NCBI GenBank assembly: GCA_011800155.1
Contig: CM022368.1
Location: 4,154,001-4,218,000, forward strand
Direction: 5' to 3'
Length of the DNA stretch: 64,000 nt
Source of the DNA: Flammulina velutipes
Lineage: Eukaryota; Basidiomycota; Agaricomycetes; Agaricales; Physalacriaceae
This document shows, in pieces, positions 11,929-22,390 of this stretch. The notes beneath the pieces were generated by a model, which made no database searches, was not told where the DNA came from, and saw nothing but the letters and a program-made list of their open reading frames with translations. The position numbers and the translations under genes are program-made. Position 1 is the stretch's first letter; the number at the start of each line of letters is the position of its first letter.

Positions 11929-13077
11929 CTAGTCGCGACAGCCTGAGTCTTCGAACCAATCATCCGACATGATATCCTCAAAGCCATGTTCGATCTGAGT
12001 GCGTGGTTGAGCTGAGTCAACGCAGAAAAGCGAATGGCTCACCCAGTACGCCAAAATGGCTGCTATCAGGTCGGGGATGGGCTTGATAATTTTGGGAGGA
12101 TCCGATGAGTGAAGGACGTCAATGGTGAGTAGTGTGGATCTCTTGAAGGTAGCTCCATCGCCATCGTGCTTGAGGTTGACTATGAGGAAGATCCACTCGC
12201 GACCATTGGTCAGGGCGCCTCTAAGGATGGTTTGCCTTGTAGATGTGTCAATACGAGAAGTTTTCTTAACAGAATCAAGCTACTGGAGGGTCTTGGCGCA
12301 GGCGTACATGTCCGCAACTGCTTGACTAACTTGCAGAGCTATTCCACCAGATTTTCCTTCAGACAGGAAGAAACCAGATCGTGTATATCTCCGGAGATGC
12401 GGAAGTTGAAAGGCTGACAGCACGATAGCTAAGGCTAAATGAATACTTGAGCTAACACGGACAGTAAAGCACACCCACCAGATGATCCTGGTACCGAAAC
12501 GATCGCAACGTAATTCGTACGCCCCGCGTTCTGGGTGGTAGTTTGGTCTGTACCTACAACGAGACGTCTGTCGGCGGGGAACATAGACGAGGCGCGAAAG
12601 AAGAATGTGTCTATCCAAGGCTGCGCGCTTCCCTTTTTGAAACGTTATTTAGTCGAATGGCGCCGGAAATGAATGAAAGAGTTACCGATATAGGCACTAG
12701 CATCTCCAGCGTTGCGAGATGACGATACATAGTATCGGAGGACCATAGCTTGTCCTGGCCAAGAAGGATGCTCGATTCAATGCGCTTTTCGATCTGCCCC
12801 TTCACGTTCAGGTAACTGAGAAAGGTGATGGACAATTCTTGTTCTAATGTTTGAAGGTTCATCCTAGATGGCTGCAAGCGATGAGATGAACGAAATGAAC
12901 GCAATAGGAGCGAAATACCTGATGCCCTTCATGCTCCTGTATCAAGTCCTCGCTCTCTCCTTCGGTTATCGTGTCCTCATCATTCATCGCATTTTGGAGA
13001 GCACTGAGAGACTGATATGCCGCAGCCAATTTTGAGCTATCCAAACCACAGATCCTTCGCCGTTTGTTGGTAGCCAT
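11929..13077 (-). CDS. PD-(D/E)XK-nuclease-like protein of basidiomycete family, function unknown
   Basis: Six exons on the minus strand: 13077-12919, 12871-12686, 12620-12479, 12413-12284, 12235-12043, 11994-11929; 876 nt, 291 residues. The N-terminus is basic (NKRRRICG, possible nuclear signal) then helical. The core reads WIDTFFFRASSMFPADRRLVVG, then SGFFLSEGKSGGIALQVSQAVADMYACAK and ILRGALTNGREWIFLIVNL, ending in PDLIAAILAYWIE and DDWFE. This arrangement (E-x-K within a strand, then a helix, then LTNGxEW) matches proteins common in mushroom genomes and resembles a restriction-endonuclease-like fold. That fold is my inference from EGK plus the preceding acidic positions. Some splice choices, such as the 12236-12283 intron that removes an in-frame TAG, were made to preserve this pattern. 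Confidence 0.68.
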
Positions 13078-13106
13078 GAGCGAAGAGGATAAAGGAGCTT
13101 GTCACG

Positions 13107-13121
13107 GTCCGGGTCCCGGAC
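13107..13121. promoter_or_regulatory. Perfect 15-bp palindrome of CCG(N5)CGG type
   Basis: The sequence gtccgggtcccggac has two perfect 7-bp arms around one central base. It contains CCG and CGG half-sites five bases apart, as bound by fungal Zn2Cys6 regulators. It lies 30 bp upstream of the start codon of the minus-strand PD-(D/E)XK-like gene. A binding role is inference. Confidence 0.4.
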
Positions 13122-13681
13122 AGTTCGGCTTGCTTCAAGCAGTCCAGCCCAGGATCCACATTCTAATGAAAGGCTTGCCAGATTAGCACAGTGTTCATAA
13201 GATTCTTGTGAGCAATCACCACCGTCACACTATTGACGGTTGATTTGTCCTCATTACCTTATACTTTCGCACGTTACTCTTTTCCTAGTGTGGCGTACCC
13301 CACGTAGCATTCCTTGACGCTCTCATAATGGATCACGATCGAGTCAATCACCTATGAGTATCTCGCGATAGTTCAACGTTCACCGGTTGTCACGGTGGTG
13401 CCCGGCGAAATCTAACTCACTAATGTTCGTAGTTCATTGGGTTCAGCGACAGCGGCGGTCAAACTTGCGTGGACTCATTGGGAGCGGGAGGTATTGGTAT
13501 TCTTACTACTATTAGGGGTATGTATGGTTTTGCAAATTGCTATTGCTCGTTAAAACTTTTTTGGGCCAAAACAGGGAAGTAATAAGTGTACTAATCCTGA
13601 ACTAATCCGTCGAGACAAAAGAGCGAGAAGAGCACAGTAAACATGAAAGCGTAAAAGCAGACAGCAAACTTTGTGGTCAAA
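13122..13681. other. Intergenic region
   Basis: About 560 bp upstream of the PD-(D/E)XK-like gene and downstream of kinase-like copy 2. No reading frame, repeat or RNA gene was recognised. Confidence 0.5.
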
Positions 13682-15166
13682 TCAAGGGCGAGGAACAATA
13701 TAATACCCTGTAGAAATTATTGAAACTGAAGAGCCAAGATAAAAAAGCTCACCGTCTCCTTGCTTCCTCCATATCATCCCCGGTAAATAGAACTGAAGAG
13801 TGTCTTCACTCAACCGTGCCTTGATGGCACGGAGCTCTACTAGCGCCTCCGTTGCGGTAGGAATTGACTCGCTGGTTAATCCCATCATCTTGTCCAATAA
13901 ATGATCACCCTCTGGAAATACATCTGACGCCAGCTGTGTAGTACTTCAGTTACAATGAATCTAGGAACGACGAGACAACACACCCGAATTAGACGCTGCA
14001 TCAAAGACCCAATAGACATAACATCGACGACGAATGGATTGCACGGACGTCGGGAGCCCAAGCCCGCCCGCCTCTCAAAGATTATGTCTGTCCGAAGAGG
14101 TGCATCTTCAAGCGCCATCGTATAGGGTATAACGGTGGCAAGCCCAAAGTCAATGAACGCAAATCGGCTCTCTGAGCCTGTCACGTTCTTCAGTGTGCCT
14201 ATTGTCCGCTCGGGTATGAGAACATCCAGCACGATGTTCTGTTCGAGGATATCACAATGTGCCACACGATGTTCGTGACAGAATTCAAGGCCCTTTAGTG
14301 AATCACGTTGAGCCAAGGAAACATTGAAAAGATATGGAGCGTACCTCAAGCAACTGTTCCCAAAGATGCACGGCCTCTCCCAAATGCTCAAAGTCTACAT
14401 TGAAAGCACTAAACCATCTGGCGGAAATTCCACATCAACATCAAAGACCGAATTATTTTGAGCTTACCGAGGCATAACTGCGAAGACCAATGTGCCCCAA
14501 TGAAGATATTCTAAAATCGGGATTGTGTTGTTTCGAGAATCTAAGCGAGCTGATGGACTGTTTAAACGCTGCAACGCCTCCAGCTCAGGCGATTGCTTGG
14601 AGTTAGCGATCAGCCTAGTAACATGAGCTGCATAATATCAACACTATCAATGCGCGGCGTACTTGATTACAACGTCACGCCCAAGTCGATCTCGAGCAGG
14701 CCAAACACGGTTTGCCTGCACATTATTAGTATTAGGGAACCAGAACGTCGACATATACCATACGTACTTCCCAATCATAATCCACTGGCGTACCTAAAAG
14801 TCGTGCAAATGGATAATCTTGCGCCACTGCAGGAGGAGGTGTCGGAGGAGGTGTCAAGATAGTTGCAATGCCTCTCGTATAGAGTGTATAACCCCGAGAC
14901 GCAAAGAACGGGGATAGGAACTTCCACGCGCCCATAGCACGTAATGCACGCCTCATGTATTCGTCGTCGTCGTCGTCATCTTCTGGGTGTGCCCACTCAA
15001 GTAGGTCTTGGGAGACTGGTTGATTGAGGCGCCACGACCGAAACGTCCAGATAAAAGTCTCCAGGTAGTTGTTACCCACATGTATCACATTGACGCGAGT
15101 GTAGCCGTAGAGTGCGAGACTAGCCAAGGGCAGTATATACCAAGCGTGAAGTAGCCTTCCAGTCAT
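13682..15166 (-). CDS. Kinase-like protein, copy 2, with N-terminal membrane segment
   Basis: Exons 15166-14768, 14715-14663, 14614-14468, 14417-14345, 14292-13984, 13933-13682; 1233 nt, 410 residues. The first exon adds a hydrophobic segment at residues 8-24 (AWYILPLASLALYGYT) before the family's shared FIWTFRSW block and an Asp-rich stretch (PEDDDDDDEYMRR). Then come YPFARLLGTP, PARDRLGRDVVIK, HEHRVAHCDILEQN, FIDFGLAT, and NPFVVDVMSIGSLMQRL. A membrane-anchored kinase or pseudokinase is likely, since Lys, the HCD Asp and DFG are kept but the Gly loop and APE are not obvious. Exon lengths 53/147/73/309 equal those of the other copies. The C-terminus differs from copy 1 after the LPGM(I/M)W block, probably from drift of the last splice or stop site. 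Confidence 0.8.
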
Positions 15167-15348
15167 TTAATGCAACTGGCAGTGGAACGCAAGGGAAGAT
15201 GGTCAAGTTGAAGTCGTAGCTTTTCGGTTGTTTGGTTATGTCACGGTCACGGGCACGTGTGTCCTCAATTTCGCGGACATTGAATTTTGAAGGCGTTAAC
15301 GGTTAAGCGCTCAGATGTCAGATCCCATATCTTCTAATCGCTACAATC

Positions 15349-15674
15349 ATGAGCACACAGGTAACATGAGAGTACTGAGCCAACGAATTTTCTCATGACA
15401 CTTGCAGATCGTTGCGGGCGATGTCGTCAAGTTTGTTAAGGCCTACGAAGATTCATGGAATTCGAAGGCCGATGCTGGACAAACTGGTCGGGTTAAAGAT
15501 GTTCATGCAAGTGTAGCTTATGTAGGTCTCTTTGTCGTCAATCTAAGAATTTACCAATACTGATTGCTACTTCAGCCAAACAGATTTGACGTGGCACTGT
15601 CAACACCTTCTGCCAGTGGTGGTGGTGTCGTGGTCAGAAGAGTCCCGCCGGACCACGTAGAGAAGTCTCAGTGA
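15349..15674 (+). CDS. Small protein of unknown function, 74 residues
   Basis: Three exons, 15349-15360 (only 12 nt, MSTQ), 15408-15521 and 15576-15674, give 225 nt with canonical GT-AG introns of 47 and 54 bp and one stop. The product begins IVAGDVVKFVKAYEDSW, continues GRVKDVHASVAYPNRFDVAL and ends in a Gly/Val then basic stretch. The GDVVKF...GRV pattern faintly recalls small SH3/Tudor-like beta folds, but I do not assign a family. It lies divergent to kinase-like copy 2, starts 183 bp apart. Both introns having proper borders and keeping frame is the main support. Confidence 0.5.
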
Positions 15675-16422
15675 GGAATGACAGCAACCTGGGGATGGAA
15701 AGGCTGGTCAATGCCGGTGCAACACTCTTGTAACTAAAATATGTAACGGGAATCAACTATCTACTCCAACTCGGACGAGTCCTTGTATCACGTTCATGCT
15801 ACGTCTGGCGGGAAGATAGATATCTCACATCGATAGCAACCACCGGTCCTTGAGCATTCCAAATACAACGCTAGCTGATCCTTCTCGAAGAACGGTACCC
15901 CATACTGACTCAATTGAAGTAGAGTCCGTCGCGCCCACGTCGACGTCATAAGTGGGGACATGACGAGCACCAGAGGAATACTGAGTGCTTAGCGCTTAAC
16001 CCTCGACATTTCTTGGTAGATGTCTACACTACGTATCTGGGTGTGCAAGCATAGGTCTGACAACTCAACAGGAGATTCCGTAGGGCGATAGTATGCCCGG
16101 CGTTCGCCCAAGAAATCAGTATCAAAAATCAACTTGAAGCAAAGGGAAATTGTTTACTCCCACAGAGTTTCTCCAACAGTATTTAAAGCCTCGTTACACT
16201 ATGTCAGCGTAATACAGTAACTGCCTGATTGAAGAAACCAACCTGAAGGATCTTCGCCTTGAAGTCATCGTTGAAATGCGATCCCAACGACGTAGAGGCC
16301 TTACCATTTGGAAGAGGTTATTAATACAAAATGGAATTATAGAAATCCCAATATCAGGCGCAGCTAAAATACACTCAGACAGCAAAACATTGCCAAACCC
16401 CAAAGAAGATCAGACCTTCCCC
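15675..16422. other. Intergenic region
   Basis: About 750 bp between the small gene and the decayed tail gene. No recognisable gene; a minus-strand open frame at 16194-16403 has no motif. Confidence 0.5.
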
Positions 16423-17134
16423 TCAGGCCTCAGCATTCGCTAAAATCCCGGTCAGCCAACCAATTCTCACTGAGAGCACATGGAGGGAGCACTTACGAAT
16501 AGGGATCATTCTATGTCTTTGCGGTGACGGTGACGGTACATGCATCTTCATCGTCTTGGTACCACGACCCGCCAGCCCTTGCTTCGTGGCCGCCCTCTTC
16601 CGCCCAGGCGTAGGCTGCCTCTCCGTCACCGGCGTCTTAGGCTTAACCTCCCCCCGCTGCTGCAAAAGCACAACGGCAACTTCCCCGCCGTCTGGGGCGT
16701 TCGTCGAGTTGACGTGTTGGAAATAGTAAGCCCTTCGTTCTACTTTTGCGGAAGTCCTGTAAATAGAATGAGATGGTTAGATGGATGCGGAAATGAATAT
16801 ACTAGCAAAATGCATTTGCGCTCTAGCAGGGGATGACTGGGGTGTAATCGAGGCATAGCGACAACACGACGAACAATGTACTCGTCGAGCTGCTGAATTT
16901 CTTGAAGAGCGATGATGCGGGCGAGATTCGGCTTCTCTGCGGACATCGATACATCCTCGTGTGAATACCTCACACGAGAATATTGGGGTGAGCAATGGAA
17001 ACGAGTTTTGAAGGTATCCTTGAAGTTCTGCCCCTCGTAATCCGTCGTCGCCCCCGTTCGTCAAAGAACTCCGGATTCGTCAATGGTGTTAATGCTGACC
17101 AGGTTCCTGCACAGTGTAGAGCGTGAGGGTCCAT
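16423..17134 (-). pseudogene. Decayed copy of the basic-tail gene found at 21.6-22.2 kb
   Basis: Minus-strand DNA here aligns by eye with the intact gene at 21580-22231. Shared tokens are RTPQTAGKLPL, QQR(G/R)EVKPKTPV, ERQPTPGRKRAAT, GTK(T/R), HVPSP and the end block PIPNAE. In this copy an in-frame TAG follows the GLPQK-equivalent. A deletion within the LKELLQQ-equivalent (about 16675) shifts the frame, so the basic block falls in a different frame from the upstream part. The upstream part differs from the other copy: an ATG at 17134 opens MDPHALHCAGTW and later text reads EIQQLDEYIVRR. The protein's role is unknown; the basic, Pro/Thr-rich tail suggests nucleic-acid or nuclear association. 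Confidence 0.6.
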
Positions 17135-17732
17135 CCCGAGCGTGTCTAGCCTGAAGCAGAGGGTTATTGTTTCTATGATTGATGTGAAATATAACTATCA
17201 ATAAGAATTCAATATACGAGATGAAAGGAGATTGAAAGATAGCCTTACATGATATCTGGTCCATTTAGTATTGTTACTGGTGACTGGCGGAAACGCACTG
17301 GCCATTAGAGGTGAGGGAGGGGTAACGTGGGGCGGGAGGTCCACCAAGGGTTATAAAGGACCTATAGCCGACGCAGTTCTACCGCTGAGAGTTGCTCTGG
17401 GATACCCCGGAGAAAGAATTTGTTTTGAGCGAGAACCAATGGTCACTGTAGTTTGTCTGTGAGGAATCGATGATATTCTCGTTTAGAGTACTGGGATATA
17501 TCCCAGAGATATCTGCAATATAGAGGTAATACTAGGGAAGGATCGGTCAATACGTCGTGATGGGAGAGCTATACAGCGCACTGTCATGTCCTCACTCCAC
17601 GCCGCAGTTCTGGACGGCGGCGGCATGTCAGATTGTGCTGGGGTAATGGCTCCAACAGATTTTTGAATGAGTGGACTAGAACCAGAGTATCAGTTATAAC
17701 ACATTAAGTAAAATATTTCGATAGGCGCACCA
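17135..17732. other. Intergenic region
   Basis: About 600 bp. No supported gene; a 63-codon plus-strand frame at 17271-17462 has no features of interest. Confidence 0.5.
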
Positions 17733-18122
17733 TCACAACTCTTCCCTCTTTGCTCTTTGTTTCGCAGTTTGCACATCTACCCTGCTAACGCCCGCCGAGC
17801 CTTCTAGGCGCGCTATGATCTCGTCACCGTGGTCGTTCCAGTCGGGTTTCCGGACACTGAGCAGATAGACATTGTCCAATGAACCAACAGGGCCGACGAA
17901 TGTTGCTAGTGGATGCAGAATGTCCAAAGTCTCCGGAGAGCTGCTAAAGAGTGATTGAGGGTGTACTGAAATCGCGAGATAGGTGGTTGATTCGTAGTCC
18001 ATTATGAGAGCGTGATGGTAGAAGACAACGAAACCACGTGGGTACGCCACGCTCGGGAAAATTAATGAAAGTATAAGGTAGTACATGGGGACACTAATTA
18101 AAAAAATATAGTAATTCGACAT
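17733..18122 (-). CDS. Small hypothetical protein with N-terminal membrane segment
   Basis: Uninterrupted 129-residue frame with ATG at 18122 and stop at 17733. Residues 4-22 form a strongly hydrophobic helix (IFLISVPMYYLILSLIF), which could be a signal anchor. The remainder is soluble, with a basic C-terminus (AKQRAKREEL). I recognise no family. It is the downstream member of three minus-strand small genes between the duplicated blocks, and could be an exon of a longer gene. Confidence 0.4.
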   Translation of the reverse strand: MSNYYIFLISVPMYYLILSLIFPSVAYPRGFVVFYHHALIMDYESTTYLAISVHPQSLFSSSPETLDILHPLATFVGPVGSLDNVYLLSVRKPDWNDHGDEIIARLEGSAGVSRVDVQTAKQRAKREEL

Positions 18123-18258
18123 GACAAAGAGCGAGAGAGCGTTGTAAAAAGCAAAAGAGCAAGGAGAGTGGTACGTGCAAGGATCTAGTGGACGTCAGCT
18201 ACTATGCTTGCGGAGGATCACAGTGATCACGGTTACCTATCAAAATATGCGAGCTGGA

Positions 18259-18723
18259 CTATTTCAGAATACGTGAGGCGTGAAAATTTCCCAAAGTCGC
18301 CTGATCCCGCTCAGCCTCGAGTTGGCGCGTGCTCATCGCATCTAGGGTATCCATCTGCCACAGCAAACGCGTAACAGATTCATCGTCCACGTCTTCCATC
18401 GGTACCGGTAAGGAGCGGATGCATCGCAATTCGTCCGTTATTCGTTTGTATTCTTGCAGTTGGAAACATTTGGCGGCGCGTAGGAAGAGCCATCCGTTGC
18501 AAGGAGTTGGATGGCCTGCCATGCGCATGAGAGCAAAGAAACGGAGGCCTGCAAGGCGGTAAAAAAGAATTGAAACGAGGGTAGAGGCAGTCGGAGAGGA
18601 AATCGAATGAGAGACATGGTCGTTCGGTTGAGAAAGTGGGGGTTGGCACGTGTTATGAAGACGCATTTCGATGCAAGCTAGAAGGGAGTTCAAGGGACGG
18701 ATAGGGCCCAGAAAAATGGGCAT
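18259..18723 (-). CDS. Small hypothetical protein, tandem relative of the 18.8-19.3 kb gene
   Basis: Open frame of 154 residues from ATG 18723. The C-terminal half (FQLQEYKRITDELRCIRSLP...MDTLDAMSTRQLEAE) aligns loosely with the next gene upstream (FKQLSDEMTRLRLLP...MDMMQQLGARCTDAD), suggesting a tandem duplication. The N-terminal half contains hydrophobic stretches and may hide an intron near 18530-18545. Function unknown. Confidence 0.38.
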   Translation of the reverse strand: MPIFLGPIRPLNSLLACIEMRLHNTCQPPLSQPNDHVSHSISSPTASTLVSILFYRLAGLRFFALMRMAGHPTPCNGWLFLRAAKCFQLQEYKRITDELRCIRSLPVPMEDVDDESVTRLLWQMDTLDAMSTRQLEAERDQATLGNFHASRILK

Positions 18724-18797
18724 GACAGGTCTCAGGCACTGAGAGAAGAGAAAAGTAAGAGATGTGCTCCCTGGCTAGAGGGGAATGACCTACTTCG

Positions 18798-19278
18798 TTA
18801 GGTCAAAGAGCTGGAGAACCTGTCAGTGTAGTAATGTAACAAGAATCGGAACTAGATCTAACCTGAGGGCTGAGGAATCCCTTTTGAAGAAAGCAATCCA
18901 AATGATACGCAGGTTTCTCATGATCACCGTGATCAAAGTAATCGTGGTGGGGACCATGAGGTTTATCTGTGCATCTGCATCTGTACACCGAGCACCTAAC
19001 TGTTGCATCATGTCCATCCCGTCCAAGACAATCGGCATACGCTCTTCAACTCGTGGATCATCAGGAGGCAAGAGCCTCAGCCTCGTCATTTCGTCGCTGA
19101 GTTGTTTGAACTGAGCGGCAAGTCTGAGTTTGGCGATCTGGGTGTGATACGACATGGCGTAGGAGAGAGCAAGTGTGCGCAGAAGCTGGATGCAGATGGA
19201 TATGAGTAGATTCACAGTAGAGTAGAGCATTTTGATGCTCTGGAAGCATGTACGCGCAGTGCGCAAAATTGTGTCCAT
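18798..19278 (-). CDS. Small hypothetical membrane-associated protein
   Basis: Two exons, 19278-18863 and 18819-18798, give 145 residues; reading through without splicing stops at 18823 instead. Residues 20-38 are hydrophobic, then a predicted helical region (FKQLSDEMTRLRLLPPDDPRVEER) and a second hydrophobic segment (TITLITVIMRNLRIIWIAFF) near the end. The helical region resembles the neighbour at 18.3-18.7 kb. No family recognised. Confidence 0.42.
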
Positions 19279-19753
19279 GATGGATCGATCAAGAAGAATA
19301 CGCGCCTACGCGCTTAGGGGCCTAGAATCCCGCCTCGGAATACCCCGAAGTACGGTAAAATTCGGCATAATTCCGTCGAGGCAGTAACTAGCATTGCACG
19401 TTGAGTGCTCTCGCTTATCCGGTGGCTCGGACGCGACGTTCTACATGCTCGTCTAATGCGGCATTGAGCCTCGGGGCGCCACACAGTTAGCCATCGTTAT
19501 GAACTTCAAGGTCGAGCCGAAGGACCAATTTATCCGAGTAACCTGCTTCAAGCTCAAGATTATAAGACCTCCGCAGGTTCGTCACCACATAGCAATACAT
19601 TTGAGAAAGTGTTCATAGGGTTATTCTCCAGAAGGGTGAGCAATCGACGCGTAGAAGTAGAGTTGCCTGGAAAAGTGTTCGGGATATTCAACTGAATAGT
19701 AGTGCATAATATCGCCCGATATACACGCAAAATGTCGATAATATTAAGCCGTC
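19279..19753. other. Intergenic region
   Basis: About 475 bp between the small membrane gene and the end of kinase-like copy 3. No reading frame or repeat worth reporting. Confidence 0.5.
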
Positions 19754-21245
19754 TTACGTCGTGCAGTGATAAAATGGTCTATAATTCAAACCGTTAGTAA
19801 ACCCCCAAAGATGAAAGTAAGGAAACACACCGTTATCTAACGACCGATTCCACATGAGTCCTGGCAGATAAAACTGAAGCGCGTCTTCACTTAATCGCGA
19901 TTTAACGGCACGAAGTTCGTCTAATGCCTCTGCAGCGGTCGGGATGGGTAGGCCATTTAGACCCATCATCTTGTCGAGGAGATGATTACCCTCGGGAAAC
20001 GCGTCGGGAGCCATCTGAAAGGCAAGGTCGGTGCCAAAGAACGAAGGATGGTAATAGAACAAACCCTGATGAGACGCTGCATCATGGATCCAAGAAACAT
20101 GACGTCGGCGACGAACGGATTGCACGAACGTTGTGCACCCAGACCCAACCACGGGTCAAACACTAGATTATCCCGAAGAGGCGCATCCTCAAGCGCCATC
20201 GTGTAAGGCAAAACCGAAGCGTTACCAAAGTCAATGAAGGCAATATGACTTCCTGGGCCCATCGTGTTCTTCACTTCGCCTATTGTCTGTCTGGGGGTGA
20301 GAATATCTACCACCGTGTTCTGCACAAGAATATCGCAATGCGCCACACGATGTTCGTGGCAGAAGGCAATGCCCTAGTGTTATGTTAACTCAAGGAGGCG
20401 GATGAAGAGGAGGATATGATACCTCAAGAAGCTGTTCCCAAAGATAAACAGCATCTCTCAAATACTCGAAGTCTGGATCAAAAGCGCAAAACCATCTAGA
20501 CGGAATGCAAACGTCAATGAGTATGATGGAGGACATCGTGTACATTGGCTCACCGAGGGGTAATCGCAAAAACCAGTGTACCCCAATTGAGATATTCTAG
20601 GACTGGGATTGTCTTGTTCCGTGGATCTGCGCGTAGTAATGGACTATTTAAACGTTGTAATGCCTCTAGTTCCTGCGACGGCTTGGAGCCGGATACCAGC
20701 CTGGCAGAGCCATGAGAGATATGGAACGCCTGTAACATAAGACCCACTTTATGATAACATCTCGGCCAAGCCGGTCTCTAGCAGGCCAAATACGCATTGC
20801 CTCGAGAAATCATAAATGACGACGTCATTAGGCGTGACTGTGAACGTACGATGTATTCGAATTCTTCCGGTGTTCCCAGAAGTCGCGCAAATGGATACTC
20901 TTGTTCCAGTGCAGGAGGAGGTATCACTGGAGGTATCAGAGTAGATCCAATGCCTTGTCTTGTATAGAGCGAATAGCCACGGGATGCAAAGAACGGGGAC
21001 CAGAATTTCCACGTATCTACAGCACGAAAGGTGCGTTGCATGTATACGTCTTCGCTATCATCGTCTGTTATTGTCCAGTAAGACAGATTTTGGGAGACTG
21101 GGTATCGCCACGACCGGAAAGTCCAGAGAATGGTCTCGAAATAGTTGTCCATGCGGATTATATCAACATTCATGTAGCCCCATGTATAGAGTGCGATGCC
21201 TGCCAAAGGCAGCAGAGTCCAAGTACGCCTTAGATTAAATGCCAT
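19754..21245 (-). CDS. Kinase-like protein, copy 3, with N-terminal membrane segment
   Basis: Exons 21245-20850, 20800-20748, 20700-20554, 20495-20423, 20373-20065, 20014-19754; 1239 nt, 412 residues. The start at 21245 (MAFNLRRTWTLLPLAG) was chosen because copies 2 and 4 begin at the same place; an in-frame ATG at 21377 would add 44 residues. Features in order: hydrophobic segment residues 9-25, ETILWTFRSW, acidic stretch, YPFARLLGTPEEF, PARDRLGRDVIIK, HEHRVAHCDILVQN, FIDFGNAS, NPFVADVMFLGSMMQRLI. Exons 2-5 have the same lengths as in the other copies. The last exon may instead end at an internal splice near 19834, changing the last residues only. Confidence 0.8.
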
Positions 21246-21579
21246 TGCTCTGAGTTCGAGAATGCTGGAAGTCGTTGGTTCAGAAAGTCGTGTCCATGGT
21301 AAGAAGCCTAGTGGAACTGGAATGTGGTGGCCTAAGTTCAAGTTGCTTACCATTTCTTCCATCACGCTCACAAACACGTGTACTATTTCAGTGCAAACTC
21401 ATACCTTGGATCATTATTTCCATTTGCCTTCATTCAACCGTGGTATGGCCAACAACATGCTTGATTCAAAAACACAGTACTTATAGTAGATATCATGATA
21501 CACAGCACAACACAGTGACAACAACAACACAGACAAAAGTATAACCAGCACAACATTCAAATTGCCAAACCAAAGAAAA
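21246..21579. repeat. Duplicated upstream region shared with 37.67-37.75 kb
   Basis: The reverse complement of about 21255-21302 (cttaccatggacacgacttt followed by ctgaaccaacg and cagcattct) recurs almost unchanged at 37684-37730, just ahead of the dead kinase-like copy. The repeat therefore marks the same promoter-proximal DNA in both copies. The rest of this stretch holds no gene. Confidence 0.7.
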
Positions 21580-22231
21580 TTAGATCTTCCCCTCAGCATT
21601 CGCTAGAAATCCCAGTCAGCCATCTAATCGAGAACGGCACACGGAAATAGCGCTTACGAATAGGGATCATCATCCTATGTTTTTGCGGTGACGGGACATG
21701 CACCTTCGTCCTCTTAGTACCATGACCCACTGGCCCCTGCCCCGTCGCCGCCCTCTTCCGCCCAGGCGTAGGCTGCCTCTCCTTTACAGGCGTCTTAGGC
21801 TTAACCTCCCTCCGCTGCTGCAAAAGCTCTTTCAACGGTAACTTCCCCGCCGTCTGAGGCGTTCGTCGATTTAACGCGTTGGAGATGTTATGCCCTTCGT
21901 TCTCCTTCTGCGCTCGTGATGGAAGTCCTGTGAATAGAGTGAGACGCGTGGTTAGATGGATGCGGAGATGAACATACCAGCAAGATGCATTTGCGGTTTA
22001 GCAGGGGATGGCAGGGGTGTAACCGGTGTGGGCAATTTGACTCTCTCCGTTGGAGGAACGTATGTCGGTGCATAACTGAGTTGCCCGACAAGGTACCAAT
22101 CCCTGATGAAGAAGATGAGAGACTGATCATTGATAGTGGTAGCAACGGCACACATACAGAGCAGGAACGAAGAAAGGATGCACTTTGACTTGACCGATGG
22201 GTATACGCTTGTCGGGATTCGTCTCCGTCAT
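21580..22231 (-). CDS. Basic Pro/Thr-rich tail protein, probably 5'-truncated copy
   Basis: Exons 22231-22158, 22102-21978, 21927-21658, 21602-21580 give 492 nt, 163 residues. The text reads VKVHPFFVPALDWYLVGQLSYAPTY, then a Pro-rich stretch, NALNRRTPQTAGKLPLKELLQQR and a strongly basic ERQPTPGRKRAAT...HGTKRTKVHV block, ending PIPNAEGKI. No family recognised; the basic tail suggests a nuclear or nucleic-acid-associated role. The frame extends upstream of ATG 22231 to a stop near 22285, with no better start, so the original N-terminus may be lost. The preceding kinase (22391-23513) also ends abruptly, pointing to a rearrangement between them. A decayed relative lies at 16.4-17.1 kb. Confidence 0.55.
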
Positions 22232-22390
22232 CTGTGGTGGGATGTTCAGCTCAATTCGATGGGCATCCACCGGAAGAACGTACCGCGCGTATCAAGGCCC
22301 TGGCACTTTTGTCGTTGTGGTGACTACTAGATGAGTCCATGACAATCTTTCCCCTCTCCGTGAAGATGTCCTACGGTTATCATCAGTATT

